Part shown: piece by piece, positions 16,398-25,733 of the stretch
Position numbering within the stretch: the stretch's first letter is position 1
Layout: every line of letters begins with the position of its first letter
Source: Roseihalotalea indica
GTDB taxonomy: Bacteria; Bacteroidota; Bacteroidia; Cytophagales; Cyclobacteriaceae
Assembly: GCF_022458895.1 (NCBI RefSeq)
Contig: NZ_JAINFL010000004.1
Coordinates: forward strand, 372,001 to 436,000
Reading direction: 5' to 3'
DNA length: 64,000 nt
Program-made: the position numbers and the translations under genes
Notes under the pieces: model-generated
Told to the model about the DNA's origin: nothing
What the model saw: the letters and a program-made list of their open reading frames with translations, nothing else
Databases searched by the model: none

Positions 16398-18888
16398 TCG
16401 ATTGTCTTGTTTGCGTTTGATTTTGTAAATCTTTTTTCAACAGTTTGATAAAATAACCGCCTACCACGGATCGGGCCTGAAAGCCTACTTTGTGGGCATT
16501 GGTGGTTTCGTGCCAGTCGGATAATGGTACGCGCTGAGGGGTTTCGTTGGCAAACTTCCAGACGGGTTCTACCAGCGCTTTAAAATCAGCTTCATTTCCG
16601 GCCAGCGTAGCCGTCCACAGTATCCAGTCGGACTTGGTGTAGGTTTTTCGGCTGTCCAGCGGCAAGCCGTATTCGTTCTGCATTTTTTTATAGTAGGCTA
16701 TTTCCTTATCTACTACTGACTGAGGGAAGATATTCAACTGTAAAATATCATCCCAGACCAGGTTATATTTCTGACTCCAGGTACCTGGCGTTTCAAAGGC
16801 CAGAGAGTAATGATCACCATCGTCGGCCAGTTCCATCCAGCGGGACGCCATCTCTTTGGCAAGTTGAGTGTGCTCCTGCGCTACATCCGTTTTACCCAGC
16901 ATGGCGGCCAGTTTCCCGTAGGCGGCAATGCCCATAATGGCTTTGACAGACAGGTTCGCATTCCGGGCCAGATGACCGGCAAAATCGTCGGTAGAGAGCT
17001 GGTTAGCCGGGTCAAAACCATCGTTTTTCAGAAATTCCACCCAGGTGGTGAGGGTTTCCCAGTGCTCTTCGGCAAAGGCAGCATCCTGTTCTTTTTCTGC
17101 AATAGCGGCAGTCAGGATGATCATATTACCGGATTCTTCTACCGGCATATCTTCCCCGTACGTCTGCCCGGTAGCCACCGGATAGGTTCCTACATCGTGC
17201 GCGGCAAAAGGCTTCTCCCATCGTCCACTTTCGGAATAGTCAAAGATAAAGCGCATCATCCCTTTTAGTAGCTCGGGATTGTAGCGAATATATAAGGGGG
17301 CTGATGGATAGGTGATGTCCACGGTGCCGATAGAACCGTTGGAAAAGTTTTCTTTAGAAAAGAAAAAGAGTTGCCCATCGGGACCTTCTACGGCAGTGTG
17401 CGCTGCAATAGACTGACGGTAAGCCAGTTGGCAGAGATCGGCGTAGGCTTTTCCACCGGCTTCTTCAGCCTGCAACCGGAGTTCATCATCAAACTTCTGG
17501 CATTGCTGCATAAGCCTGATATAGTCTTTTTCGGCCACCACCAGCATGTTTTCCGGGGTCATGTCTTCATCTCTACGCCACCAGGGACGTAGTTTTTCCC
17601 CAAAGTAATTTACGGCATACACCTGATCATAAGCCAGGATCACATGCTTTTTCTGAACCTGACTGATTTCACCCAAATCAAACGTTACTCCCACGAATGT
17701 TTCGTCAGCCGGTTGGGCACCTTCCGTATCGGATGAAGGACTTTGTGTTTCCAGATTAAACACATCCGTCATAGTATGGCTGGTGGCTGTTACGTTATCT
17801 TCCTGAGGCACAGCCAGGTAGGCATACCCCCAGTCAATACGCACATCATCACCTTTCGTTTGTAGCACCGGCTGGCTTTCAGTACCCACCGACTGAATAA
17901 GTAGGCCATTCTGAGTCATCTGGCTGGTCACTACTGGCTGAGTAGACTGGTTGGTGCTTAATACCCCAGAGAACCCAAACATTAGCTCTACCTCGTGGGT
18001 CTGTCCATCCAGGGGAATCACTTCCATCGTAACATAAGAAGCTGGCCGGGCTACCACCTCCAGTTGATCCAGCAGCAAGGGTGAAGTAAAAGTTATAGCA
18101 ATATCTACTGCATCAGCTGTGAAAGAGTAGGTCGTTTGGGTGGCGCTAAAGCTGACCGACGTTTGAGTGGCCGCCGGTATACCAGTTAGCGGAATTTCAT
18201 CAGCCAGCCCTACATCGATAAAAGAACCGCCCGCAGTATTTTTACAATGAACGGCTAACACATTCCCAGTCGGTTTGAGTGACCGTATGGCTTCGGATGA
18301 AATCGGGCGATTGACGTACCGTAAGATCCACCCTTTATCTTCGTACACGTTGATGCCGTTCAGAAAAACCTCCACTTCATCATCGTGGCTGATGGCTAGC
18401 TGTAGCTTAGAAAAATCAGTAGTTTCCAGATCAAAGGTGCGGCGGTACCATACCTCTTTCGTGAAGGATGTTCGCGGCTCGGGAAGTTGCGTGTGTTCAC
18501 CGTCGCCGAAGGGTGCGGGAGTACTTTCCCAGCCGGAGGCATCAAAATCAGGCTTTTCCCATCCACTGGCAGGAGCCTCAGAAACGTACTGCACTTCGTA
18601 CGAACCTTTCTCCGCGGTTGGCAACACCTCCTCAAACTGGGCTGGCACCTGCCCAGAAAACAGAAAAGGTTTATCGTCTACCTTCACCATGCCTATCAGC
18701 GGAAAATCCCGGCCGGTCCAGTGTTTGGTCTGACTATTGTTCAATGTATCGCCAAACGACCAGATGCTGAAATATGGGTCATGGGTGATGATAGGATAGG
18801 CGGGAGCACGCAGTTGAGCATTTGTTAATTCCTGCCCTTGCAAAGCAATCGCTGATAGTATGAATAGTGTAGTAAAAAGAGATTTCAT
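16390..18888 (-). CDS. GtaA-like protein (DUF4964/DUF5127/DUF4965/DUF1793 architecture)
   Basis: 832 residues with a signal peptide (about 1-18). The opening L-R-A-P-A-Y-P-I-I-T-H-D-P-Y-F-S-I-W-S is the typical DUF4964 start. Then come a galactose-binding-like insert (about 95-230, W-Y-R-R-T-F-D-L, D-D-E-V-E-V-F-L-N-G), a beta-sandwich DUF5127 region and an alpha/alpha-barrel C-terminus (E-E-S-G-N-M-I-I-L about 583-591, D-L-x-x-x-S-R-K-T-Y). The family is named after Aspergillus glutaminase A. Bacteroidota members sit in glycan loci, so a glycosidase-type function is as likely as glutamine hydrolysis. Here it is the first gene of the GtaA/GH127/GH2 run. The inserted galactose-binding-like domain supports a carbohydrate role. 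Confidence 0.82.
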   Translation of the reverse strand: MKSLFTTLFILSAIALQGQELTNAQLRAPAYPIITHDPYFSIWSFGDTLNNSQTKHWTGRDFPLIGMVKVDDKPFLFSGQVPAQFEEVLPTAEKGSYEVQYVSEAPASGWEKPDFDASGWESTPAPFGDGEHTQLPEPRTSFTKEVWYRRTFDLETTDFSKLQLAISHDDEVEVFLNGINVYEDKGWILRYVNRPISSEAIRSLKPTGNVLAVHCKNTAGGSFIDVGLADEIPLTGIPAATQTSVSFSATQTTYSFTADAVDIAITFTSPLLLDQLEVVARPASYVTMEVIPLDGQTHEVELMFGFSGVLSTNQSTQPVVTSQMTQNGLLIQSVGTESQPVLQTKGDDVRIDWGYAYLAVPQEDNVTATSHTMTDVFNLETQSPSSDTEGAQPADETFVGVTFDLGEISQVQKKHVILAYDQVYAVNYFGEKLRPWWRRDEDMTPENMLVVAEKDYIRLMQQCQKFDDELRLQAEEAGGKAYADLCQLAYRQSIAAHTAVEGPDGQLFFFSKENFSNGSIGTVDITYPSAPLYIRYNPELLKGMMRFIFDYSESGRWEKPFAAHDVGTYPVATGQTYGEDMPVEESGNMIILTAAIAEKEQDAAFAEEHWETLTTWVEFLKNDGFDPANQLSTDDFAGHLARNANLSVKAIMGIAAYGKLAAMLGKTDVAQEHTQLAKEMASRWMELADDGDHYSLAFETPGTWSQKYNLVWDDILQLNIFPQSVVDKEIAYYKKMQNEYGLPLDSRKTYTKSDWILWTATLAGNEADFKALVEPVWKFANETPQRVPLSDWHETTNAHKVGFQARSVVGGYFIKLLKKDLQNQTQTRQSNE

Positions 18889-19036
18889 GAATTGTTTAGC
18901 ATTTTAGCAACCGTCTACATTTTTACCCGACATTATTAGAAATACGGTATAAAAGCAAAACAATAAAAAACCGGAGTATCTCCAGCGTAGAAGCAAAGAT
19001 ATTTTTAAAATCTTATGCCTGATAGGCTCATCACTT

Positions 19037-19888
19037 TCAAGATGTAAATAGCTTTTTATAAAAATTTAAGCCTTCACTCGCCAGTTCATCAGCACTATTG
19101 GCCAGTGGTCGCCAGATGCAAGTAGCCTTGGCCATTTCCTCCGAAACCGCTCCGAATGTCTCGATCACTACCGCTCCCTCATAGTCAATATCCGTCAGTG
19201 CCTGTTTGATGCCTAGCCAGTCAAGATTTCCGGTTCCGGGGGTACCCCGGTCGCTCTCATTTCCCTGGATATGGCAAAGCAGTTCCTTCCCTATTTTTCG
19301 GATGGAATCTGGAATGCTTTTCTCCTCGATATTTCCATGAAAGGTATCCAGTTGAATTTTGATATTCGGATGTCCGACCTCCTGTACCAGAGAAAGGGCC
19401 TGATCAACGGTGTTCACCATATCACTCTCAAAACGGTTCAATGGCTCTACGCCTACCACCACTCCGCAGTCCTCGGCCACCTTCGCAATTTGCCGAAGGT
19501 TGTCAACACACCAGCCCCGTTCTTTCTTCTTCTGCTCCTCAGAGATAAAGCGGGTTTTGCCTACCGCCGAATACACGGGGCCGCCGAATATCGGACTTCC
19601 CATCTCTTCGGCTATGGCAAGGCAATCCGTGATATACTTTACTCCCTTTGTGCGGATGGCCGGGTCTTCGCTGGAAATATCCCGCTCGGCACCAAAAGCC
19701 CCGCTAACGGTGACTTTCAACCCGGCATCTCTGGTCATCTCCTTTAATCGGCCCCAGTCAACCAGCTCTTTGTTTTCGACGGGCACTTCAATGATATCAA
19801 AACCCATCTCTTTGACCTTGTAAACCAGATCAAAATCCTTCGTACTGAAAGGAGAAACCCATACAAACGTACTTACACCAAACTCCAT
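19037..19888 (-). CDS. Sugar phosphate isomerase/epimerase (ketose 3-epimerase type)
   Basis: 283 residues, no signal peptide, so cytoplasmic. It is a TIM barrel of the D-tagatose/D-psicose 3-epimerase type. The four metal ligands of that family fall in order: Glu148 (G-V-E-P-L-N-R-F-E), Asp181 (Q-L-D-T-F-H), His206 (C-H-I-Q-G-N), Glu243 (V-I-E-T-F). Spacing matches the D-tagatose 3-epimerase pattern closely. It would interconvert a free ketose or keto-sugar at C3. It is 9 bp after the Gfo/Idh/MocA gene on the same strand, so the two are almost certainly cotranscribed, consistent with a keto-sugar pathway. Confidence 0.9.
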   Translation of the reverse strand: MEFGVSTFVWVSPFSTKDFDLVYKVKEMGFDIIEVPVENKELVDWGRLKEMTRDAGLKVTVSGAFGAERDISSEDPAIRTKGVKYITDCLAIAEEMGSPIFGGPVYSAVGKTRFISEEQKKKERGWCVDNLRQIAKVAEDCGVVVGVEPLNRFESDMVNTVDQALSLVQEVGHPNIKIQLDTFHGNIEEKSIPDSIRKIGKELLCHIQGNESDRGTPGTGNLDWLGIKQALTDIDYEGAVVIETFGAVSEEMAKATCIWRPLANSADELASEGLNFYKKLFTS

Positions 19889-19897
19889 CCGTAGCCG

Positions 19898-21013
19898 TTA
19901 TTCGAAATTAGGAATCATGATTCTTTTACCACCGTTCATGGCCGATTCGTGAGCACAAATACCAGCACAGGTATAGTTGGCCGCAACATCGGCATCCACC
20001 GCAGAATTGCGATTTTCTACAATAGCGGCGACAAATTCCTGCACCAGATGAGGGTGCGAACCACCGTGACCGGCTCCCTGAAGGAAAGACACATGATTGG
20101 GATCATCAATTTTTTCCCGCTTGGTAAAGTGCGCAATCTCATCAATCAGTAATTCATCAGTATCGGGCACATCAATTCTTCTAGCATTCTCTCCCCCATC
20201 AAAGATCACGTGAGATTCGTCCTGTAGCTGCTCCCATTCGAAAGACATCTTAGTGCCGTACACGTCGTAGCTTTCCCGGTACTGCCGTACGACATCATAC
20301 AAGGAGCGAGTAGCCTCCGCAATGACGTCAGAATTTTTCAGGGTGAAGGTGGCCGTTTCTACCGCATACGGAGCATTGTAGCGTTTTGCCAGATCTTCGC
20401 TCAGGCGGCCGGAACCATGACAAACCACCGATTCTGCTTTGGTATTATTAATCCGCAGTAACGGAGAGATTGCGTGGGTACCATTCAGCATAGGCGGAAA
20501 GCCTTTCCAATATTCAGCCCAACCCTCCATGCTCATATCCTGAATATGCGAACCTCGGACAAACTGAATTTTACCCAGCTTTCCGCTTTCGGCCAGTTTC
20601 AGTCCGTATAAAAACTCGCGAGTATACACGGCGGTTTCCATCATCATGTATACTTTATTGGCTCGTTTTTTAGCCTCTACTATGGCTTTACAGTCTTCCA
20701 CCGTCATGGCCATGGGGATGGTGCAGGCGGTATGCTTGTTGGCATTGAGTGAGGCAAGGGTCATTCGGGCATGGTCGGGAACCGGAGTCACTACGTGGAT
20801 CGCGTCCACATCATCTCGTTTGGGTACGTCCTCAAAATTGGTAAAGCAGAGGTCCTGATCCAAATTAAATTTAGAAGCAAGCTCCTGCAATGTCTTAGGA
20901 TTGCGGGTGCAGATTCCTACTTTTTCAATGTTAGGATGACGCTGGTAGATGGGAATAAACTCTTTTCCGAATCCCATACCTACAATGACAACAGTAATTT
21001 TCTTATCGCTCAT
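19898..21013 (-). CDS. Gfo/Idh/MocA family protein lacking the EKP lysine
   Basis: 371 residues, cytoplasmic. The N-terminal Rossmann fold is clear (V-V-I-V-G-M-G-F-G-K-E, Gly12-Gly16), with V-V-T-P-V-P-D-H-A for the second half of the NAD(P) fold. The C-terminal alpha/beta domain includes H-G-G-S-H-P-H-L-V-Q-E-F. Family members oxidise or reduce sugars and inositols, using a lysine in C-E-K-P. Here the equivalent stretch is C97-T98-I99-P100-M-A, so Glu and the catalytic Lys are both replaced. The codons were checked on the reverse strand (TGC ACC ATC CCC). Either another residue serves or the reaction differs. It lies 9 bp from the downstream epimerase gene. Confidence 0.87.
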   Translation of the reverse strand: MSDKKITVVIVGMGFGKEFIPIYQRHPNIEKVGICTRNPKTLQELASKFNLDQDLCFTNFEDVPKRDDVDAIHVVTPVPDHARMTLASLNANKHTACTIPMAMTVEDCKAIVEAKKRANKVYMMMETAVYTREFLYGLKLAESGKLGKIQFVRGSHIQDMSMEGWAEYWKGFPPMLNGTHAISPLLRINNTKAESVVCHGSGRLSEDLAKRYNAPYAVETATFTLKNSDVIAEATRSLYDVVRQYRESYDVYGTKMSFEWEQLQDESHVIFDGGENARRIDVPDTDELLIDEIAHFTKREKIDDPNHVSFLQGAGHGGSHPHLVQEFVAAIVENRNSAVDADVAANYTCAGICAHESAMNGGKRIMIPNFE

Positions 21014-21093
21014 CTTGATAATTATATTGGTGCGTAATGTGTATTTATTGTTTTCTTAGGAACAACCACTCTATTAGCGGTTTTTCAGCTTAT

Positions 21094-21852
21094 TTATTTA
21101 CCAGCCCATTGAATGGCGTTGCGTAAGAGTTGCTGATACTGAGGCAGATCGTGTGATGCTGCATCATGTCCCAGGGCAAATCCTACAATCCGTCCTTTGG
21201 GGTGCTTGACGACAAAAATGGAAGGGTAGCTTTGGTCTGAATCTGCCATGCTTGCTTCAGCCAGCACTTCAATGCCCGGACCGGCAGCGTCCAGCTCATA
21301 GTGGTACAGTTCATCGTCCAGCGAAAAGCTTTTCACTCCTTTGGTAACAGGATGTTTCTCAACAATAGCGACATTAAAGTTTCCGTATTTGTCATGGCTG
21401 CGAGAACCACCGCTGACCAACTGTTGGTTATAGTCCGGCCAATCTGCCCAGTTATACCACAATGCCGCATGGCCTAATACAAGTCCCTTTCCAGACTCTA
21501 CAAAATCAAAAATGGCCTGCCGCACTTCCGGGTCACTGATGGGCTGATTATTAGCCAGGTATAACACATCGGTTTCCGGTAAGTAAGCAGCGATGGAATC
21601 GGTATGATCGGTATAGGTAACTGTAGCAAATCCTTTCTTCTCCAGTGTTTCGGCATCGGCTTGTTTATACCACTGGTCGAAGTCATGGGAAGAACCACCT
21701 CCCACAATTAGGGTCCGAATGCTCTTGGCTGTTGTTTCACCGGAGGTGCGGAATCCGCTGAACAGTATCACGGCACTTACCGCCAGACAGCCTAATAAGC
21801 CTGCCGCAAAGCCAAGGCGTATTTGCGTGATGAATTGAAAGTTTTTTCTCAT
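21094..21852 (-). CDS. ThuA-domain protein, membrane-anchored or exported
   Basis: 252 residues. One hydrophobic helix at about residues 14-32 serves as signal anchor or signal peptide. Then comes a complete ThuA domain, which has a class I glutamine amidotransferase-like fold: T-L-I-V-G-G-G-S-S-H-D-F-D-Q-W start (about 47-61), G-K-G-L-V-L-G-H-A-A-L-W-Y (about 123-135), and the C-terminal V-K-H-P-K-G-R-I-V-G-F-A-L-G-H-D. ThuA proteins act in utilisation of trehalose and other disaccharides, and in Bacteroidota accompany keto-glycoside pathways. It is between the Gfo/Idh protein (80 bp) and the large ThuA/dehydrogenase fusion (59 bp), all minus strand. The reaction is not established here. Confidence 0.85.
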   Translation of the reverse strand: MRKNFQFITQIRLGFAAGLLGCLAVSAVILFSGFRTSGETTAKSIRTLIVGGGSSHDFDQWYKQADAETLEKKGFATVTYTDHTDSIAAYLPETDVLYLANNQPISDPEVRQAIFDFVESGKGLVLGHAALWYNWADWPDYNQQLVSGGSRSHDKYGNFNVAIVEKHPVTKGVKSFSLDDELYHYELDAAGPGIEVLAEASMADSDQSYPSIFVVKHPKGRIVGFALGHDAASHDLPQYQQLLRNAIQWAGK

Positions 21853-21911
21853 ACTATCGCATTAAGTATTTAAGGCTAACACATTTATTTTCAATATATT
21901 ACATTCGCACA

Positions 21912-24900
21912 TTATAAGCTTTCCTCCCCATTACCAGCTACTTTCATGATGCCATTCATCATTCTCCAGTGCCCCGGAAAGGTACACACAAAAGGATATT
22001 CACCGGGTTTTTCAGGAGCTGTAAATCGCAGTGTAACAATCTCTTCGGGGTTCAGTAACTTGGTAGCAAACAATACTTCCGGGATCTCCGGCACATAATT
22101 TTTCTGAGCAGCGTTGGGGTCTCTCACCATCGCATCAGCGGCAGCACCCACAGTTTCCAACGAGCCCCGTTGGGTAATCAGCATATTATGCTGCATACCA
22201 TCCAGGTTTTCCAATTCTATGATCACTTCCTGTCCGGCCTTCACTGTAAAAGATTCCAGATCAAACTTCATCATGTCGGGCACCACTTTGATGTTAATAG
22301 TAACCGGAGCGGAAGATGATGCCTGATTTTTGGAATTACCGGATGAAGATTCCCTATCATTGTTAACAGCCAGTAAAGCTTCGTCAGATCGTAACTCCAG
22401 CGATGCATTTTGTACATTCCCGTTAAAACGAAAGCCGCCATCGTAACTCCCTATTTTGTCTTCATTGTCGAAGTCATATCCCATTCTGATGGCCGAAGTC
22501 AATGGTTCATTAAACCAGGACGAAGCCTGAGCCGTTGCTACCTCTTCACCGTCAATGAGTAGAGTAATTTTGCCACTTTTATCCAGGTGGCCTACCACCT
22601 CAAATTTTTCGGGCATACGTTTTTGGGATATTGCCTGGTAAGTGTTACCTACCTGATTCACCTGCATGGTTAGTTTGCCCTTTTCCATGAACAGGGCGTA
22701 GCCATTTTGCTTCCCTCCCTGAGCCATGATTACTCCGGCCAGGGCATCATCTCGCTTGGCAATAGAAGCCTGAATGATAATTTCTTTTTGGCTTACATCT
22801 ACCGGAAAAGGCAGCACTCCTCTTCGGGGCAGTTCGTATACCTCCTGGCGTAATGCACTGGCCATACGCTTACTGAACGCTGGTTCCGTAGCCACTCCGG
22901 ATTTGCCTGAAGCAGTCAGGAAGCCTTCGGGATGCGCAATGGCCGCGGCAAATAACGCTTTCCTGATCCAGGCATCATCCTGATTCTCAGCCTGAAGGGA
23001 TGCTTCATATAACTGAGCTCCTATGTCGGTAGAAGTGGGGTATTCGGCCAATGCCAGTAATGTGTTCATCCGTACATTCAGATCATGATCATCGAGAAGG
23101 CCAGCATCCTGAATAGCTTTCAAACTTGACTGATTGCGAGGTAACACGCTAGCCGCAGCTTTCCGCACTCCGGCAGCCGGATGTGATAGTGCTTGTATAA
23201 CTGCTTCCCACACGTCTTCATTATATTTGCTTACTGCCCCTAACCCATGCAAGGTCCACAGTGCATGAACGGCCGGACTGTTCAGTCCAATTTCGTCTAC
23301 ATCCTCATTACTGATAAGGTCTATCAACCCGGGAATGGCGGATTGGTCCTGCGTTTCTACCAGCAGGCGCTGGGCGGTCATACGCCAGAACATGTTATCG
23401 TTTTTCAGCGCTTCAACCAATCCTGGAACATCTTCTTTGGACAGGGAGAGTGGCTGATAGGTGGGAGCTTCTTTATAGACAATTCGGTAAATCCGCCCGT
23501 GGTTGATGTCTCGTAGTGGGCTGATGAAGGCATTTCCCTGCCCATGGGGTTGTTCAGTAAATGGCAGCACCATCTCCGACGGGGCCTGACGTTCTACAAA
23601 CACGTTGTGTTGGATAATAAAATTGTACCAATCCGCCACCCAAACCGCGCCATCTGGCCCTACCTGACTATCCACCGGCCCGAACCATTCGTCGGAACTT
23701 GCCATCAGGTTCCAGTCATCGGCTTCAGTAAAGCCAGCCCCCACGGGTTCAATAACTGCATTGTGTACCAAACGAACCGTAGGCTCATTGATAAATGCCA
23801 CCCGATTCCAGTACGACTGTGGAAAGCTTCGGGCTGTGTACAGATGATGTCCGGCCGCGGCGGTAAAGCCCCCGACCACATCCACCTGCCGGAGGTTAGG
23901 CGTCATGGAATGCGCATCGTAATGCCCATCAATTTTCTGGATAGGTTCCACTAACGACTCTGCGGAAACTTCAGATGAAACTACCTGTGGTGATGCCTGA
24001 GCGGTGAGTTCTGGTAAAGAACGAAGCATATATTTAGCAGGCATGGAATAGAAAGCACTATGGGTGTTGTTAGCGGTAGAAATGAAGGTGTTATTATCCT
24101 CCGAAAAACCTAACCCCCAGGTATTGTTGCTCGAGTTAGCCAGGTGCTCAAAATCACTTCCATCGGGAGCAAAGCGATAAATACCCTGCCCGAATTTCAG
24201 ACTTTCACCATTGATCTCTCCATCAAACCCGGAAAAGCCCAGCACGCCCCAAATCTTATTGTCGAAGCCATACTGTAAATTGGAAGGTCCGGAATGGGTA
24301 TCATTTTTCCCCCAGCCACTCATGATATTTTTTCGCACGTCGGCTTTATCATCACCATCGGTGTCCTGCAAAAAAACGAAATAAGGGGCCATAGAAACAA
24401 TTACGCCATCGTTAGCAAATACTAGGCTGGTGGGAATATTTAAACTATCGGCAAACACCGTAAACTTATCAGCTTTGCCATCCCCATCCGTATCTTCGCA
24501 GATTTTGATACGGTCATTGGCTGCTCCGTCGGTTTCTATAAAGGTATTGGGGTAATCTACGGATTCAACAATCCACAACCTCCCTTTCTCGTCCCAGTTC
24601 ATAGCAATAGGATTGGTGATATCCGGTTCGGCGGCGAAAAGCTCAATATCAAAATCAACCGGTATCTGTATGAGTTTCTGGGATTCTTCGGGGCTGAGCG
24701 CCTCCTGCATTTTTGGTACCACATGCCGTTGGGTAAATTGGGTGATGGTGGAATCGTAAATGCTAACCTGGGGGATCTGTAGATCGGCGATCTGAGATTG
24801 CACCTGATCGCCGATGGCCCAGAGAATGCCGTTGTTCACCAGTTGCAGAAACCCGGGGTTGGTCCAGGTGCTATCATTGTGTCCATAGGCGGTATAAAAC

Positions 24901-25556
24901 ACCCGGCCTTTCCCCTGATTACGTACCCAGGTGTAAGGTTCAGGTTTTTTTCCCGAGCCAGTGTCATCCTCTCGTTCCATTAAAATGGTCATGTCCGGGT
25001 TGAGGCGTTGGTGAACGTAGGTTTCATCCCAGGTTTCAAATTCGGATAATCCCTGCATCACCGCATGCTCCTGGTTGACAATGTTGGACGTAAATGTACC
25101 CGTACCGTGCGAAGCAAACTGCCCGCCGATGGTTTCAATGTACCAGTCAGAATTTTTAAAGCATCCGGTCGCGCAATGCAATGGAATCAAGCCTTTACCA
25201 TTTTCCACAAAATCTTTCAACGCGCCTTCCTGAGAACTAGTAATAGAATCATGGTTGGCATAGATGACCAGACCATCGTATTTGCTTAAGTTTTCCGCAT
25301 TAAGATCGTCCAGATCGGTGGTGTAGGTAATGTTGATACCTTTCTCGAAAGCAGATATGGCTAGCCAGGGTGCGTATTTCCCTGAGTCGTGGTGCTCGCT
25401 CTGGTGGCCTAGAAACAATACTTCAGCCCGGCGTGGGCCAGTACGATTTTCCGTACTGCTTGCAGGACGATGATCGCTGCTTTGTGCGTTTTCAATACAT
25501 CGCTGGAATAATAATCCAAAAAAGATCGATAAAAAAATCGCCCCCCTCATGTTCAT
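21912..25556 (-). CDS. Multidomain ThuA / beta-propeller dehydrogenase / HEAT / azurin-like protein
   Basis: 1214 residues with a lipoprotein-like leader (L-L-F-Q-R-C, Cys20). Domains in order: ThuA (about 45-255); six-bladed propeller of the membrane-bound dehydrogenase type (about 290-690, with calcium-loop-like D-x-D-G-D-G-K-A-D, D-T-D-G-D-D-K-A-D and P-D-G-A-V-W-V-A-D-W-Y-N); HEAT-like repeats (about 700-860); a LamG-like beta sandwich (about 930-1085); and an azurin-like cupredoxin (about 1100-1205). The type-1 copper ligands are all present: His1123 (M-Q-H-N-M), Cys1191-T-F-P-G-His1196 and Met1200. Related proteins more often carry a CxxCH cytochrome; no CxxCH was seen here. It likely oxidises a sugar in the periplasm and passes electrons to copper. 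Confidence 0.85.
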   Translation of the reverse strand: MNMRGAIFLSIFFGLLFQRCIENAQSSDHRPASSTENRTGPRRAEVLFLGHQSEHHDSGKYAPWLAISAFEKGINITYTTDLDDLNAENLSKYDGLVIYANHDSITSSQEGALKDFVENGKGLIPLHCATGCFKNSDWYIETIGGQFASHGTGTFTSNIVNQEHAVMQGLSEFETWDETYVHQRLNPDMTILMEREDDTGSGKKPEPYTWVRNQGKGRVFYTAYGHNDSTWTNPGFLQLVNNGILWAIGDQVQSQIADLQIPQVSIYDSTITQFTQRHVVPKMQEALSPEESQKLIQIPVDFDIELFAAEPDITNPIAMNWDEKGRLWIVESVDYPNTFIETDGAANDRIKICEDTDGDGKADKFTVFADSLNIPTSLVFANDGVIVSMAPYFVFLQDTDGDDKADVRKNIMSGWGKNDTHSGPSNLQYGFDNKIWGVLGFSGFDGEINGESLKFGQGIYRFAPDGSDFEHLANSSNNTWGLGFSEDNNTFISTANNTHSAFYSMPAKYMLRSLPELTAQASPQVVSSEVSAESLVEPIQKIDGHYDAHSMTPNLRQVDVVGGFTAAAGHHLYTARSFPQSYWNRVAFINEPTVRLVHNAVIEPVGAGFTEADDWNLMASSDEWFGPVDSQVGPDGAVWVADWYNFIIQHNVFVERQAPSEMVLPFTEQPHGQGNAFISPLRDINHGRIYRIVYKEAPTYQPLSLSKEDVPGLVEALKNDNMFWRMTAQRLLVETQDQSAIPGLIDLISNEDVDEIGLNSPAVHALWTLHGLGAVSKYNEDVWEAVIQALSHPAAGVRKAAASVLPRNQSSLKAIQDAGLLDDHDLNVRMNTLLALAEYPTSTDIGAQLYEASLQAENQDDAWIRKALFAAAIAHPEGFLTASGKSGVATEPAFSKRMASALRQEVYELPRRGVLPFPVDVSQKEIIIQASIAKRDDALAGVIMAQGGKQNGYALFMEKGKLTMQVNQVGNTYQAISQKRMPEKFEVVGHLDKSGKITLLIDGEEVATAQASSWFNEPLTSAIRMGYDFDNEDKIGSYDGGFRFNGNVQNASLELRSDEALLAVNNDRESSSGNSKNQASSSAPVTINIKVVPDMMKFDLESFTVKAGQEVIIELENLDGMQHNMLITQRGSLETVGAAADAMVRDPNAAQKNYVPEIPEVLFATKLLNPEEIVTLRFTAPEKPGEYPFVCTFPGHWRMMNGIMKVAGNGEESL

Positions 25557-25658
25557 AGCAGTGTTGGTAAAGGTATTAGGTTAGGGTAATATGCTCCTAT
25601 ACCTCATGCTGGTAAAAACATGAGATGACAGGAAGCTAAACCTGAATGCTTAGGTTAA

Positions 25659-25721
25659 AGCATGTTTAAATTTTATTCTTCGGGCTGCAAACCGCCTGCA
25701 AAAACAAAACTCAAACATGCT
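25659..25721. terminator. Possible 3' hairpin of the SusCD operon
   Basis: AGCATGTTT (25659-25667) and AAACATGCT (25713-25721) are perfect 9-bp complements 13 bp beyond the DUF3823 stop codon. The 45-base loop is long and there is no strong U-tract, so a role as terminator is only a suggestion. Confidence 0.35.
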
Positions 25722-25733
25722 CTTGGTATTCAA

